Part shown: positions 1 to 6,926 of the stretch, piece by piece
How the letters are laid out: the number at the start of each line of letters is the position of its first letter
Numbering within the stretch: the stretch's first letter is position 1
The notes under the pieces: model-generated
Told to the model about the DNA's origin: nothing
Database searches by the model: none
The model's input: only the letters and a program-made list of their open reading frames with translations
From: an uncultured Streptococcus sp.
GTDB taxonomy: Bacteria > Bacillota > Bacilli > Lactobacillales > Streptococcaceae
Assembly (NCBI GenBank): GCA_934216185.1
Contig: CAKQBM010000094.1
Coordinates: 1 to 6,926 of the forward strand
Length of the DNA: 6,926 nt
Direction: 5' to 3'
Program-made: the position numbers and the translations under genes

Positions 1-2
1 CA

Positions 3-44
3 AGAGCAATAAGGCTTGAACAACGTGAAAGCCAGCGTCTTTAG
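3..44 (+). pseudogene. Possible C-terminal tail of TnpB (5' part outside window)
   Basis: Read from position 3, the plus strand gives RAIRLEQRESQRL and then TAG at 42-44. Many TnpB proteins end, just after the conserved DRDxNAxxNI segment, in a tail like (R/K)EAIRLL, so RAIRL is suggestive. Only 13 codons are visible. The zinc ribbon and RuvC residues of TnpB, if present, lie before the window, so I cannot tell an intact gene from a remnant. Frames 1 and 2 stop earlier, at 10-12 and 17-19. The stop codon lies inside the first hairpin, as expected where a guide RNA overlaps the end of tnpB. The identification rests on a short match and could be chance. Confidence 0.3.
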
Positions 45-103
45 GCGCTGGCTGGTAATTTGGGCTTATAGCCCTGGGACAAACCACCCGTTTGACGGGT
101 GGT
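30..103 (+). ncRNA. Candidate TnpB guide (omega) RNA 3' scaffold
   Basis: Three successive GC-rich hairpins (30-53, 62-74, 83-103) separated by short single-stranded linkers follow the putative tnpB end. In IS200/IS605 elements, TnpB nuclease uses an RNA derived from the 3' end of tnpB and the right end of the element, with the guide copied from the flanking DNA immediately downstream. Here the guide would come from somewhere within about 104-140, in the gap between the element and the gdhA terminator. The last hairpin is followed by CATGATTGTT, which is not a U-tract, so it does not look like an intrinsic terminator. Expression and processing are inferred. The scaffold may begin before the window. 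Confidence 0.35.
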
Positions 104-170
104 CATGATTGTTCTAAAAGGGGCAAAAAAGGGGGCGAGTAAGTAATTTTCCAACTGTTTAATTCAAGCT

Positions 171-200
171 AAAAATCCCCAATCGGAGCGATTGAGGATT
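171..200 (-). terminator. Rho-independent terminator of gdhA
   Basis: On the minus strand, 13 bases past the gdhA stop, AATCCTCAATCG (200-189) pairs with CGATTGGGGATT (185-174) around a CTC loop. The stem is 12 bp with a single T-G wobble and is followed at once by TTTTT. The plus-strand reading has no T-run after it, so it serves gdhA only. Confidence 0.9.
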
Positions 201-213
201 AAGCAAATGAATC

Positions 214-1662
<1,449 letters not shown>

Positions 1663-1719
1663 TTAGTTTTGAGACTTTTTGAAAATAGATAAAAAACGAA
1701 CCTTTTTCTTGTAAATATC

Positions 1720-1734
1720 TTTCTCAAAGAGAAA
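1720..1734. repeat. Short perfect inverted repeat before the pyrDA -10
   Basis: TTTCTC and GAGAAA are exact inverted copies around AAA. The repeat occupies the place where a -35 would be expected for the TATAAT at 1749. It could be an operator or a chance palindrome in AT-rich DNA; nothing else in the window repeats it. Confidence 0.3.
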
Positions 1735-1745
1735 TTGTGAAAATA

Positions 1746-1754
1746 TGGTATAAT
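1746..1754 (+). promoter_or_regulatory. pyrDA promoter (extended -10)
   Basis: TGG-TATAAT is a perfect -10 with the TGN extension. At the 17-base spacing the -35 position reads AAAGAG, far from TTGACA, so recognition probably relies on the extended -10. The start site would be near 1761, giving a leader of about 28 bases. That is too short for a PyrR-type attenuator. GGAGGA at 1775-1780 is the ribosome site. Confidence 0.7.
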
Positions 1755-1788
1755 ATTAGCAATAAAAGGAATCTGGAGGATTAGAATC

Positions 1789-2724
1789 ATGGTATCAACA
1801 AAATCACAAATTGCTGGTTTTGAGTTTGACAATTGCTTGATGAATGCAGCAGGTGTGGCTTGTATGACGATAGAGGAGCTAGAAGGGGTTAAAAACTCAG
1901 CGGCAGGAACCTTTGTCACAAAGACAGCGACCTTGGACTTCCGTCAGGGAAATCCTGAGCCACGCTATCAAGATGTTCCACTTGGTTCTATCAACTCTAT
2001 GGGCTTACCAAATAATGGCTTAGACTATTATTTGGACTATCTTTTGGATTTGCAGGAACAAGATCCAAACCGAACTTTCTTCTTATCTCTAGTCGGCATG
2101 TCTCCAGACGAAACCCATACTATCTTGAAAAAAGTACAAGAGAGTGATTTTCGTGGTCTGACTGAGCTAAATCTTTCCTGTCCAAATGTCCCAGGTAAAC
2201 CTCAGATTGCCTATGATTTTGAGACAACTGACCGGATTTTGGCAGAGGTATTTGCCTATTTTACTAAACCTTTAGGAATTAAATTGCCACCATATTTTGA
2301 TATTGTTCACTTTGACCAAGCGGCAGCTATTTTCAACAAATATCCGCTCAAGTTTGTCAACTGCGTTAATTCTATCGGAAACGGCATTTATATAGATGAT
2401 GAGTCCGTCGTTATCCGTCCTAAAAATGGTTTTGGGGGGATTGGTGGAGAGTATATCAAACCGACTGCTCTAGCTAATGTTCATGCCTTTTATCAACGCT
2501 TAAATCCTCAAATTCAAATCATTGGAACAGGTGGCGTGTTGACTGGTCGTGATGCCTTTGAACATATCCTCTGTGGAGCCAGTATGGTGCAGGTGGGAAC
2601 CACCCTTCACAAAGAAGGCGTCAGTGCTTTTGACCGCATTACCAATGAACTGAAGGCAATCATGGCGGAAAAAGGGTACGAGAGCCTAGAAGATTTCCGT
2701 GGGAAATTGCGCTATATTGATTAA
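1789..2724 (+). CDS. pyrDA: Dihydroorotate dehydrogenase A, class 1A (fumarate-type)
   Basis: This is an FMN enzyme of the cytoplasm that oxidises dihydroorotate to orotate in de novo pyrimidine synthesis; class 1A enzymes pass electrons to fumarate and need no PyrK partner. The length of 311 residues equals that of Lactococcus lactis PyrDA. Visible residues: K45 in VTKTATL, the substrate loop NSMGLPN at 69-75, the catalytic base C131 in NLSCPN (128-133), flavin-binding K165 in GIKLPP, N194 in CVNSIGNG, and the phosphate-binding segments GTGGV (246-250) and VGTTL (269-273). A serine in place of C131 would indicate class 2; cysteine indicates class 1. The start has GGAGGA 8 bases before it. 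holA follows after 32 bases without a terminator, so both are probably on one transcript. Confidence 0.95.
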   Translation: MVSTKSQIAGFEFDNCLMNAAGVACMTIEELEGVKNSAAGTFVTKTATLDFRQGNPEPRYQDVPLGSINSMGLPNNGLDYYLDYLLDLQEQDPNRTFFLSLVGMSPDETHTILKKVQESDFRGLTELNLSCPNVPGKPQIAYDFETTDRILAEVFAYFTKPLGIKLPPYFDIVHFDQAAAIFNKYPLKFVNCVNSIGNGIYIDDESVVIRPKNGFGGIGGEYIKPTALANVHAFYQRLNPQIQIIGTGGVLTGRDAFEHILCGASMVQVGTTLHKEGVSAFDRITNELKAIMAEKGYESLEDFRGKLRYID

Positions 2725-2756
2725 ATTCATTAAAAAATCAGAAGAAAGGAGAGAAG

Positions 2757-3794
2757 ATGCTAGCCATTGAAGAAAGTCAGAAGTTGACTTTATCAAATTT
2801 ACCGAGCCTGAGCCTTTTTACAGGGACAAATCAGGGCCAGTTTGAAGTGATGAAGAGTCAAGTATTGAAACAGATTGGGTATGATTCTGCAGACCTCAAC
2901 TTTGCCTACTTTGATATGAAAGAAGTGGTCTACAAGGATGTGGAACTGGAGTTAGTCAGCCTTCCTTTCTTTTCGGATGATAAAATCGTGATATTGGATC
3001 ATTTTGTCGATATCACAACAGCTAAGAAACGCTTTTTGACAGATGATGAGCTTAAGTCATTTGAGGAATACCTTGACAATCCTTCTCCAACAACCAAGTT
3101 ATTAATCTTTGCAGAAGGAAAGCTGGATAGCAAAAGACGGTTAGTCAAATTACTTAAGCGTGATGCCAAGGTCTTCGATGCAGTAGAAACAAAAGAACAA
3201 GAATTGCGCCAGTATTTCCAAAAGTGGAGCCAGAAACAAGGTCTGCAGTTTACCAAGAATTCTTTTGAAAATCTCCTTATCAAATCTGGTTTTCAATTTA
3301 GCGAAATTCAGAAAAATCTCCTCTTTTTACAGTCCTATAAGGAAGACTCTGTTATCGAGGAAGAGGATATTGTTAACGCAATTCCCAAGACCTTACAGGA
3401 CAATATTTTTGATTTAACTCAGTTTATTCTGACTAAAAAGATGGATCAGGCGCGCGATTTGGTGAGAGACTTGACCTTGCAAGGGGAAGACGAAATTAAG
3501 CTCATAGCTGTTATGTTAGGACAATTTCGGACCTTTACTCAGGTGAAGATTTTGTCAGAGTCTGGGCAAACAGAATCGCAGATTGCAAGTAGTTTAGGAA
3601 GTTTTCTCGGGCGCAATCCTAATCCCTATCAAATCAAGTTTGCGTTGAGAGATGCGCGAGGACTTTCTTTGAGCTTTTTGAAGCAAGCTATTTCTTATTT
3701 GATTGAGACAGATTATCAGATTAAGACAGGTCTTTATGAAAAGAGTTTCCTTTTTGAAAAGGCACTCCTACAGATTGCTAGTCAGGTAAATTGA
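2757..3794 (+). CDS. holA: DNA polymerase III subunit delta
   Basis: HolA is the clamp-loader subunit that opens the DnaN sliding clamp during replication. Its 345 residues fit the family. The N-terminal region begins with LFTGTNQGQ (20-28), a degenerate P-loop that lacks the GKT/S of a working ATP site, as is normal for delta. SLPFFSDDKIVIL (68-80) is a family signature, probably in the clamp-contact part, followed by an AAA+-like lid region. The C-terminal helical collar contains DNIFDL (215-220), QGEDEIKLIAVMLGQFR (242-258) and the closing YEKSFLFEKALLQI (327-340). AAAGGAG sits 5 bases before the ATG. Codon use is less biased than in gdhA or sodA, consistent with a low-abundance protein. 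It probably shares the pyrDA promoter. Confidence 0.93.
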   Translation: MLAIEESQKLTLSNLPSLSLFTGTNQGQFEVMKSQVLKQIGYDSADLNFAYFDMKEVVYKDVELELVSLPFFSDDKIVILDHFVDITTAKKRFLTDDELKSFEEYLDNPSPTTKLLIFAEGKLDSKRRLVKLLKRDAKVFDAVETKEQELRQYFQKWSQKQGLQFTKNSFENLLIKSGFQFSEIQKNLLFLQSYKEDSVIEEEDIVNAIPKTLQDNIFDLTQFILTKKMDQARDLVRDLTLQGEDEIKLIAVMLGQFRTFTQVKILSESGQTESQIASSLGSFLGRNPNPYQIKFALRDARGLSLSFLKQAISYLIETDYQIKTGLYEKSFLFEKALLQIASQVN

Positions 3795-3811
3795 CATTTT
3801 TTTGAAACTAC

Positions 3812-3846
3812 AACCCGTGTCAAGATTATCTTGTCATGGGTTTCTT
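3812..3846 (+). terminator. Imperfect hairpin after holA, probable terminator
   Basis: AACCCGTGTCAAGA (3812-3825) pairs with TCTTGTCATGGGTT (3829-3842) around a TTA loop, with one T-T mismatch and one G-T wobble in 14 positions. The following tract TTTCTT is weak, so termination may be partial and some reading through into sodA is possible. The minus-strand reading has no T-run. Confidence 0.65.
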
Positions 3847-3907
3847 GCTGATTTGCTTGTGTTATTAGAAAATATCTCAGTGAATTCCTTATCTATAAGC
3901 AAAAAAC

Positions 3908-3936
3908 TTGAAAAAAGTGAATGTTTGCGTTATCAT
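3908..3936 (+). promoter_or_regulatory. sodA promoter (TTGAAA-N17-TATCAT)
   Basis: The -35 is TTGAAA (3908-3913) and the -10 is TATCAT (3931-3936), one mismatch each from consensus and exactly 17 bases apart. Transcription would start near 3943. The ribosome site AAGAGGT ends 7 bases before the ATG at 3968. A small palindrome (CTTAT-CT-ATAAG, 3888-3899) lies 8 bases upstream of the -35. Confidence 0.8.
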
Positions 3937-3967
3937 TTTCATATAGAAAGAAAAAGAGGTATTACAG

Positions 3968-4573
3968 ATGGCTATTATCTTACCAGATCTTCCATATGCA
4001 TACGACGCTTTGGAACCATACATTGATGCGGAAACAATGCACTTGCACCATGACAAACACCATCAAACTTATGTCAACAATGCTAATGCAGCTCTTGAAA
4101 AACACCCTGAAATCGGTGAAGACCTTGAAGCCTTGCTTGCTGATGTAGAATCTATCCCAGCTGATATCCGTCAAGCACTTATTAACAATGGTGGTGGACA
4201 CTTGAACCATGCTCTTTTCTGGGAATTGATGACTCCTGAGAAAACAGCTCCTTCAGCAGAACTGGCAGCAGCAATTGATGCAACATTTGGTTCATTTGAA
4301 GAATTCCAAGCAGCCTTCACTGCGGTAGCAACAACTCGTTTCGGTTCTGGATGGGCATGGTTGGTTGTTAACAAAGAGGGTAAACTTGAAGTGACTTCAA
4401 CAGCAAACCAAGACACACCAATCTCAGAAGGCAAAAAACCAATCTTGGGCTTGGACGTTTGGGAACATGCTTACTACGTAAAATACCGCAACGTGCGTCC
4501 TGACTACATCAAAGCTTTCTTCTCAGTGATCAACTGGAACAAAGTAGATGAATTGTACGCAGCTGCTAAATAA
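3968..4573 (+). CDS. sodA: Superoxide dismutase, manganese type
   Basis: SodA converts superoxide to oxygen and hydrogen peroxide in the cytoplasm. All four metal ligands of the Mn/Fe family are present: H27 in HLHHDKHH, H81 in [10 protein letters not shown], and D163 and H167 in DVWEHAYY. G77 together with Q148 (in STANQDT) is the Mn-type arrangement; Fe enzymes carry the active-site glutamine in the N-terminal half instead. Some streptococcal enzymes of this group work with either metal, which sequence alone cannot settle. The 201 residues are a normal length, with the two-helix N-terminal domain and the mixed C-terminal domain both complete. The gene stands alone between its own promoter and two terminators and has strongly biased codons, as expected for an abundant protein in a catalase-negative, peroxide-producing streptococcus. 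Confidence 0.97.
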   Translation: MAIILPDLPYAYDALEPYIDAETMHLHHDKHHQTYVNNANAALEKHPEIGEDLEALLADVESIPADIRQALINNGGGHLNHALFWELMTPEKTAPSAELAAAIDATFGSFEEFQAAFTAVATTRFGSGWAWLVVNKEGKLEVTSTANQDTPISEGKKPILGLDVWEHAYYVKYRNVRPDYIKAFFSVINWNKVDELYAAAK

Positions 4574-4583
4574 TGATAGTTGG

Positions 4584-4609
4584 AGGGAAGAATTGTTCTT
4601 CTCTTTTTT
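4584..4609 (+). terminator. First sodA terminator
   Basis: GAAGAA (4587-4592) pairs with TTCTTC (4596-4601) around TTG. The stem extends outward through G-T, G-C and A-T pairs to 4584/4604 and runs into six T residues (4604-4609). It starts 11 bases after the sodA stop codon. Confidence 0.8.
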
Positions 4610-4625
4610 AGGTTATATGATTCTG

Positions 4626-4651
4626 GTCTGACAAAATCGTCAGACTTTTTT
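4626..4651 (+). terminator. Second sodA terminator
   Basis: GTCTGAC (4626-4632) and GTCAGAC (4639-4645) form a perfect 7-bp stem with the loop AAAATC, followed by TTTTTT (4646-4651). It stands 16 bases after the first terminator and so backs it up before the next operon. Confidence 0.9.
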
Positions 4652-4687
4652 CATTTTTATGAGAAACGTGCTAACTGCTAGAAATTA

Positions 4688-4696
4688 TGGTAGAAT
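4688..4696 (+). promoter_or_regulatory. Promoter of the yutD-like/rlmN operon (extended -10)
   Basis: TGG-TAGAAT is an extended -10 with one mismatch. At 17-base spacing the -35 position reads GTGCTA, a poor match, so this is probably a weak or moderate promoter. It lies between the tandem terminators and the ribosome site AAAAAGGA (4717-4724), so the downstream genes need a start in this gap. Confidence 0.55.
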
Positions 4697-4729
4697 AAAG
4701 TATTAAGTAATCGTGGAAAAAGGATATCT

Positions 4730-5260
4730 ATGCGAAAAGAAATTGCACCTGAATTATACAACTATAACAAGTTTCCTGGTCCTGAGTTCCATTTACATGG
4801 GGACAAGGTCGAAACGGAAGGGATAGCTTTTTCCTTGGTGGAAAATATCAAGGATGCCTTTGATGTGACGGCTTTTAATCAGCGTTTTTCAGAAGTCTTA
4901 ACCAAGTTTGATTATATCATGGGAGACTGGAGCAACGAACAGCTTCGCCTACGAGGTTTTTATAAGGATGACCGAACAGAAGAAAAACTTGAAAAAATCA
5001 GTCGTTTACAAGACTACCTTTTAGAGTATTGTAGTTATGGTTGTGCCTATTTTGTCTTAGAAAATGAAGCCCCTAAGCGCGCATCATTTGACAAGAAAAT
5101 TCGTAAGAAGGAAGAAGAACAGCCTTCTAGAAAAGGAAAGAAACCGGCTCAAACTAAACGAAAACCGAATGCAGATAAGAAAAATAGACGTCGTCAGAAA
5201 GATCAGCATTCTCAGAAAGAGGACAAGGGGCAACGTCATTTTGTCATTCGTCAGAAGTGA
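4730..5260 (+). CDS. YutD family protein of unknown function
   Basis: The protein resembles the YutD (DUF1027) family of Firmicutes, named after Bacillus subtilis YutD; its function is not known to me. The conserved body is residues 1-112, including FDYIMGDW (60-67), QLRLRGFY (71-78) and YLLEYCSYGCAYFVLEN (96-112). From about 117 to 176 follows a low-complexity, strongly basic tail of Lys, Arg and Gln, ending HFVIRQK, which is probably disordered and could bind nucleic acid; that is inference. No signal peptide or membrane segment is seen, so it should be cytoplasmic. AAAAAGGA lies 5 bases before the ATG. rlmN begins 20 bases after its stop with no terminator between, so the two are co-transcribed, hinting at an RNA- or ribosome-related role. 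Confidence 0.85.
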   Translation: MRKEIAPELYNYNKFPGPEFHLHGDKVETEGIAFSLVENIKDAFDVTAFNQRFSEVLTKFDYIMGDWSNEQLRLRGFYKDDRTEEKLEKISRLQDYLLEYCSYGCAYFVLENEAPKRASFDKKIRKKEEEQPSRKGKKPAQTKRKPNADKKNRRRQKDQHSQKEDKGQRHFVIRQK

Positions 5261-5280
5261 GTAGAGAATAAGGAGAAGAA

Positions 5281-6366
5281 ATGAAACCGTCAATTTATAG
5301 TTTAACACGTCAAACCATGCAGGAATGGGTATTGGAGCAGGGAGAAAAGAAATTCCGTGCAGATCAAATCTGGGAATGGCTTTACCGTAAACGTGTCCAG
5401 TCATTTGAAGAGATGACCAACCTGTCAAAAGATTTGATTGCTAAGCTTAATGATCAGTTTGTGGTCAATCCCTTGAAACAGCGTATCGTGCAAGAGTCTG
5501 CTGATGGGACAGTTAAATATCTTTTTGAATTGCCAGATGGCATGCTGATTGAGACAGTATTGATGAGACAGCACTATGGTTTGTCAGTCTGTGTGACCAC
5601 TCAGGTCGGCTGTAATATCGGTTGTACCTTCTGTGCCTCTGGTTTGATTAAGAAGCAACGTGACCTCAATAACGGTGAAATCGTAGCGCAAATCATGCTG
5701 GTTCAGAAATATTTTGATGAGCGTGGTCAGGATGAACGCGTCAGCCATATCGTTGTCATGGGAATCGGAGAGCCCTTTGATAACTATAACAATGTCTTGA
5801 ATTTCGTTCGTACTATCAACGATGACAAGGGAATGGCTATCGGTGCTCGTCACATCACGGTTTCAACTTCAGGTTTGGCCCATAAAATTCGTGATTTTGC
5901 TAATGAAGGAGTTCAGGTCAATCTTGCCGTTTCCCTTCACGCACCTAACAATGAGTTGCGTTCAAGCATCATGAAGATTAACCGTGCCTTTCCAATTGAA
6001 AAACTCTTTGCTGCTATTGAGTACTATATCGAAACAACCAATCGTCGTGTGACCTTTGAATACATCATGCTCAATGAAGTCAATGACGGTGTAGAACAAG
6101 CCTTGGAATTGGCTGAATTGCTCAAGAATATCAAGAAATTGTCTTATGTCAACTTGATTCCTTATAACCCAGTTAGTGAGCATGATCAATATAGCCGTAG
6201 TCCAAAAGAGCGCGTGATGGCCTTCTATGATACGCTTAAGAAAAAAGGTGTTAACTGTGTGGTTCGTCAAGAGCACGGTACAGATATTGATGCAGCTTGT
6301 GGACAATTGCGTTCCAATACAATGAAACGTGACCGCCAGAAAGCAGTCGCAGCAGTCAATCCTTAA
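5281..6366 (+). CDS. rlmN: Dual-specificity 23S rRNA/tRNA adenine-C2 methyltransferase
   Basis: RlmN is a radical-SAM enzyme that places a methyl group on C2 of A2503 in 23S rRNA (peptidyl-transferase centre) and of A37 in some tRNAs (EC 2.1.1.192). The CxxxCxxC that holds the [4Fe-4S] cluster is C111, C115, C118. C340 in CGQLR is the methyl-carrying cysteine, and E91 in LIETVLM is the probable general base. GIGEP (161-165) is the SAM-contact GEP motif, and SLHAPN (218-223) is a further family segment. The N-terminal [13 protein letters not shown] (27-39) belongs to the RNA-binding accessory domain. Length (361) is typical. AAGGAG ends 5 bases before the ATG. Cfr, which methylates C8 of the same base and gives antibiotic resistance, is a close relative; the chromosomal setting and N-terminus favour RlmN. 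The stop codon overlaps the start of the next gene. Confidence 0.95.
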   Translation: MKPSIYSLTRQTMQEWVLEQGEKKFRADQIWEWLYRKRVQSFEEMTNLSKDLIAKLNDQFVVNPLKQRIVQESADGTVKYLFELPDGMLIETVLMRQHYGLSVCVTTQVGCNIGCTFCASGLIKKQRDLNNGEIVAQIMLVQKYFDERGQDERVSHIVVMGIGEPFDNYNNVLNFVRTINDDKGMAIGARHITVSTSGLAHKIRDFANEGVQVNLAVSLHAPNNELRSSIMKINRAFPIEKLFAAIEYYIETTNRRVTFEYIMLNEVNDGVEQALELAELLKNIKKLSYVNLIPYNPVSEHDQYSRSPKERVMAFYDTLKKKGVNCVVRQEHGTDIDAACGQLRSNTMKRDRQKAVAAVNP

Positions 6367-6848
6367 TGATGAAGAAAAATTATAATCATGTTTTGGTCTG
6401 GGGAGTCATTTTCTATAGTATTTGTATCGTTTACTTTTGTTTTACTCCTCAAGAACAATCTCCCGTGGGAGTGGAAACTCCAGGTATTCAGCATCTTGGA
6501 CGCCTGGTTTTTCTTTTGACTCCTTTCAATTCTTTCTGGAAACTGGGCCAAGTGAGTGACATAGGACAATTATCTTGGCTTTTTCTACAAAATATCCTTA
6601 ATGTCTTCTTGCTTTTTCCTTTGGTGTTTCAACTCCTTTATCTCCTTCCAAACTTGCGTAAGACAAGAAAAGTGATTTTTTTCAGTTTTCTAGTGAGTTT
6701 TGGAATCGAGTGTACGCAGTTAGTCTTGGACTTTTTCTTTGATTTTAATCGTGTCTTTGAGATTGATGATTTGTGGACCAATACCTTGGGTGGCTATCTG
6801 GCTTGGCTACTTTATAAACGATTACATAAAAACAAGATAAGGAATTAA
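6366..6848 (+). CDS. VanZ-family membrane protein
   Basis: This 160-residue protein has the VanZ-like fold pattern: membrane helices at about 8-26, 70-94, 102-122 and 140-150, with an outward or loop segment at 27-69. Family motifs are NVFLLFPL (79-86), SFGIECTQ (111-118; E115, Q118), R129, and DDLWTNTLGG (134-143; D134, D135, N139). VanZ itself raises teicoplanin resistance in enterococci, but most VanZ-like proteins have no proven role, so function is left open. The first ATG shares a base with the rlmN stop (TAATG), and a second ATG follows directly at 6369; no good ribosome site precedes either, so translation is probably coupled to rlmN. The next gene starts 1 base after its stop. Confidence 0.85.
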   Translation: MMKKNYNHVLVWGVIFYSICIVYFCFTPQEQSPVGVETPGIQHLGRLVFLLTPFNSFWKLGQVSDIGQLSWLFLQNILNVFLLFPLVFQLLYLLPNLRKTRKVIFFSFLVSFGIECTQLVLDFFFDFNRVFEIDDLWTNTLGGYLAWLLYKRLHKNKIRN

Positions 6849-6849
6849 G

Positions 6850-6926
6850 ATGAGTATTTTAGAAGTTAAAAATTTGAGTCACGGTTTTGGTGACCGTGCA
6901 ATTTTTGAAGATGTGTCCTTCCGTCT
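6850..6926 (+). CDS. ABC-family ATPase, N-terminus only (3' part outside window), likely ABC-F
   Basis: Twenty-five complete codons are visible, starting MSILEVKNLSHGFGDRAIF. This is the first beta-hairpin and A-loop region of an ABC nucleotide-binding domain; the Walker A motif would lie about 15 residues past the window edge. In the matching S. pneumoniae gene order, as I recall it, the protein here is a tandem-domain ABC-F ATPase without membrane parts, a class that acts on ribosomes. A transporter ATPase cannot be excluded from this fragment. AAGGA (6839-6843) lies 6 bases before the ATG, inside the end of the VanZ-like gene, and the 1-base gap shows it belongs to the same operon. Confidence 0.75.
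   Translation, partial: MSILEVKNLSHGFGDRAIFEDVSFR

Larger units (their letters stand above)
1..113 (+). mobile_element. Probable right end of an IS200/IS605-type element (5' part outside window)
   Basis: This stretch has no long reading frame but is dense in hairpins: 30-37 with 46-53 (AGCCAGCG/CGCTGGCT), 62-66 with 70-74 (GGGCT/AGCCC), and 83-91 with 95-103 (ACCACCCGT/ACGGGTGGT, 3-nt loop). IS200/IS605 elements have no terminal inverted repeats; they end in a subterminal hairpin that the TnpA transposase recognises, and the right end follows tnpB. A strong hairpin (83-103) close to a probable edge, preceded by a possible tnpB tail, fits this. The exact edge cannot be read from one copy; I place it between about 104 and 125. 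It lies convergent to and beyond the gdhA terminator, a neutral place for an insertion. Alternative: an unrelated structured intergenic repeat. Confidence 0.45.

Noticed and set aside
83..113. Hairpin 83-103 as an intrinsic terminator
   Set aside because: It is followed by CATGATTGTT rather than a T-run on the plus strand, and there is no T-run on the minus side either.
14..169. GCTTGAA (14-20) and TTCAAGC (163-169) as terminal inverted repeats
   Set aside because: A 7-bp match about 150 bases apart is easily random, and the second copy lies against the gdhA terminator; IS200/IS605 elements do not have such repeats.
1755..1788. PyrR-type attenuator in the pyrDA leader
   Set aside because: The leader is only about 28 bases, with no stem or U-tract.
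3802..4148. Two short plus-strand frames between holA and the start of sodA
   Set aside because: They run through the hairpin and promoter and then into sodA out of frame; composition is not protein-like.
5084..5428. Minus-strand frame of 114 codons opposite yutD-like/rlmN
   Set aside because: It mirrors the Lys/Arg-rich tail and rlmN coding; no start signal or family resemblance.
5281..6366. Cfr resistance methyltransferase instead of RlmN
   Set aside because: Both share the radical-SAM motifs, but the N-terminus, length and core-gene surroundings fit the housekeeping RlmN.
6366..6848. Acquired glycopeptide-resistance gene vanZ
   Set aside because: No vanA-type genes are nearby, and the gene is embedded and translationally coupled in a core operon; VanZ-like proteins are common without proven resistance.

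Overview
The window looks like chromosomal DNA from a low-GC streptococcus, most probably the Streptococcus mitis/oralis/pneumoniae group. The gene run pyrDA-holA-sodA-yutD-like-rlmN-VanZ-like-ABC ATPase is, as I recall it, the S. pneumoniae order. The protein sequences, strong AAGGAG-type ribosome sites and extended -10 promoters (TGN-TATAAT) agree with that. No search was run, so the species is an inference.

Layout. Positions 1-113 carry three compact hairpins and a short reading frame that resembles the last residues of a TnpB protein. I read this as the right end of an IS200/IS605-type element, whose transcript would be the scaffold of a TnpB guide (omega) RNA. Next comes gdhA on the minus strand (214-1560), with its own terminator (171-200) and a near-consensus promoter (1598-1626). 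That promoter is overlapped by a possible GlnR operator (1621-1637) and flanked by a near-perfect CodY box (1640-1654). The divergent 228-bp gap also holds an extended -10 promoter for pyrDA.

The plus strand then carries pyrDA (1789-2724) and holA (2757-3794), which look co-transcribed and end in an imperfect hairpin (3812-3846). sodA (3968-4573) is monocistronic, with its own promoter and two terminators in tandem. A second operon starts at about 4688: a yutD-like gene, rlmN, a VanZ-family membrane protein overlapping rlmN by one base (TAATG), and the first 25 codons of an ABC-family ATPase cut by the window end.

Working together: gdhA joins ammonium to 2-oxoglutarate and probably answers to nitrogen signals (GlnR, CodY). 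pyrDA makes orotate for pyrimidines, holA loads the replication clamp, and sodA removes superoxide. In the last operon RlmN modifies the 23S rRNA peptidyl-transferase centre and tRNA, and the truncated ATPase may be a ribosome-acting ABC-F protein. Almost everything is core housekeeping; the least ordinary parts are the element end at the left edge and the regulatory sites before gdhA.
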